A stretch of DNA of 6,287 bases from contig JAPKYY010000718.1 in the NCBI GenBank assembly GCA_026394095.1, positions 1 to 6,287 on the forward strand, given 5' to 3'. Shown one piece after another: positions 6,250 to 6,287 of this stretch (positions are counted from its first letter, which is position 1; each line of letters opens with the position of its first letter). The translations under genes were made by a program, and so were the position numbers. Origin of the DNA: Acidobacteriota bacterium. Its GTDB lineage: Bacteria > Acidobacteriota > Terriglobia > Bryobacterales > Bryobacteraceae. The notes under the pieces are model-generated. The model saw only the letters and a program-made list of their open reading frames with translations, searched no databases and had not been told where the DNA came from.

Positions 6250-6259
6250 AGGGTTTGTC
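6227..6259. repeat. Three GG-n-TTTGTC-type direct repeats at 12-bp steps
   Basis: On the + strand GGTTGTC (6227-6233), GGATTTGTC (6239-6247) and GGGTTTGTC (6251-6259) begin 12 bases apart; the first lacks two bases. They cover the candidate -35 and spacer of the zinc-finger gene promoter, where a regulator could bind. The repeats are short, so chance is possible. Confidence 0.4.
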
Positions 6260-6287
6260 CTTAAAACCATAGATAGGCCTGATACCA

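Overview
The window looks like a piece of an Acidobacteriota chromosome (Terriglobales/Acidobacteriaceae type). This rests on protein style: an LVIVD beta-propeller protein, a Tat-exported mannonate-dehydratase-like enolase, and a zinc-finger/membrane/LamG-like protein beginning MRCGYCKGKIG. The phylum is inferred from remembered families, not from a database search. The DNA is moderately GC-rich and almost fully coding; no gene-free stretch exceeds 300 bases.

Left part, + strand (1-3465). The 3' portion of an LVIVD-repeat secreted protein enters from the left edge. After 31 bases comes a Tat-signal-bearing member of the ManD/RspA branch of the enolase superfamily, and 44 bases further a small membrane protein. 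The three share a strand and close spacing, so they may form one operon. The enolase keeps its metal ligands, but two residues used by characterised mannonate dehydratases appear to be missing.

Middle part, - strand (3275-4966). A methyl-accepting chemotaxis receptor with a near-consensus flagellar sigma-28 promoter is damaged in two places. A TAA codon interrupts its HAMP domain in frame, leaving a membrane sensor half and a cytoplasmic signalling half that begins at the very next codon (TAAATG). Its last ~30 residues also do not look like a receptor: they are read antisense through the membrane-protein gene, with a 191-base tail-to-tail overlap. A deletion or rearrangement junction near 3370 would explain both abnormal C-termini.

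Right part, - strand (5058-6287). A complete tRNA-Leu(UAG) with encoded CCA lies 22 bases downstream of a gene for a zinc-finger, single-membrane-span, LamG-like-domain protein. A 13-bp tandem duplication lies just beyond the tRNA, and three GG/TTTGTC-type repeats lie in the promoter region of the zinc-finger gene.

I see no CRISPR array, insertion sequence, integrase or origin. No convincing new multi-gene system is visible. The best leads are the split, truncated receptor and the atypical exported enolase.
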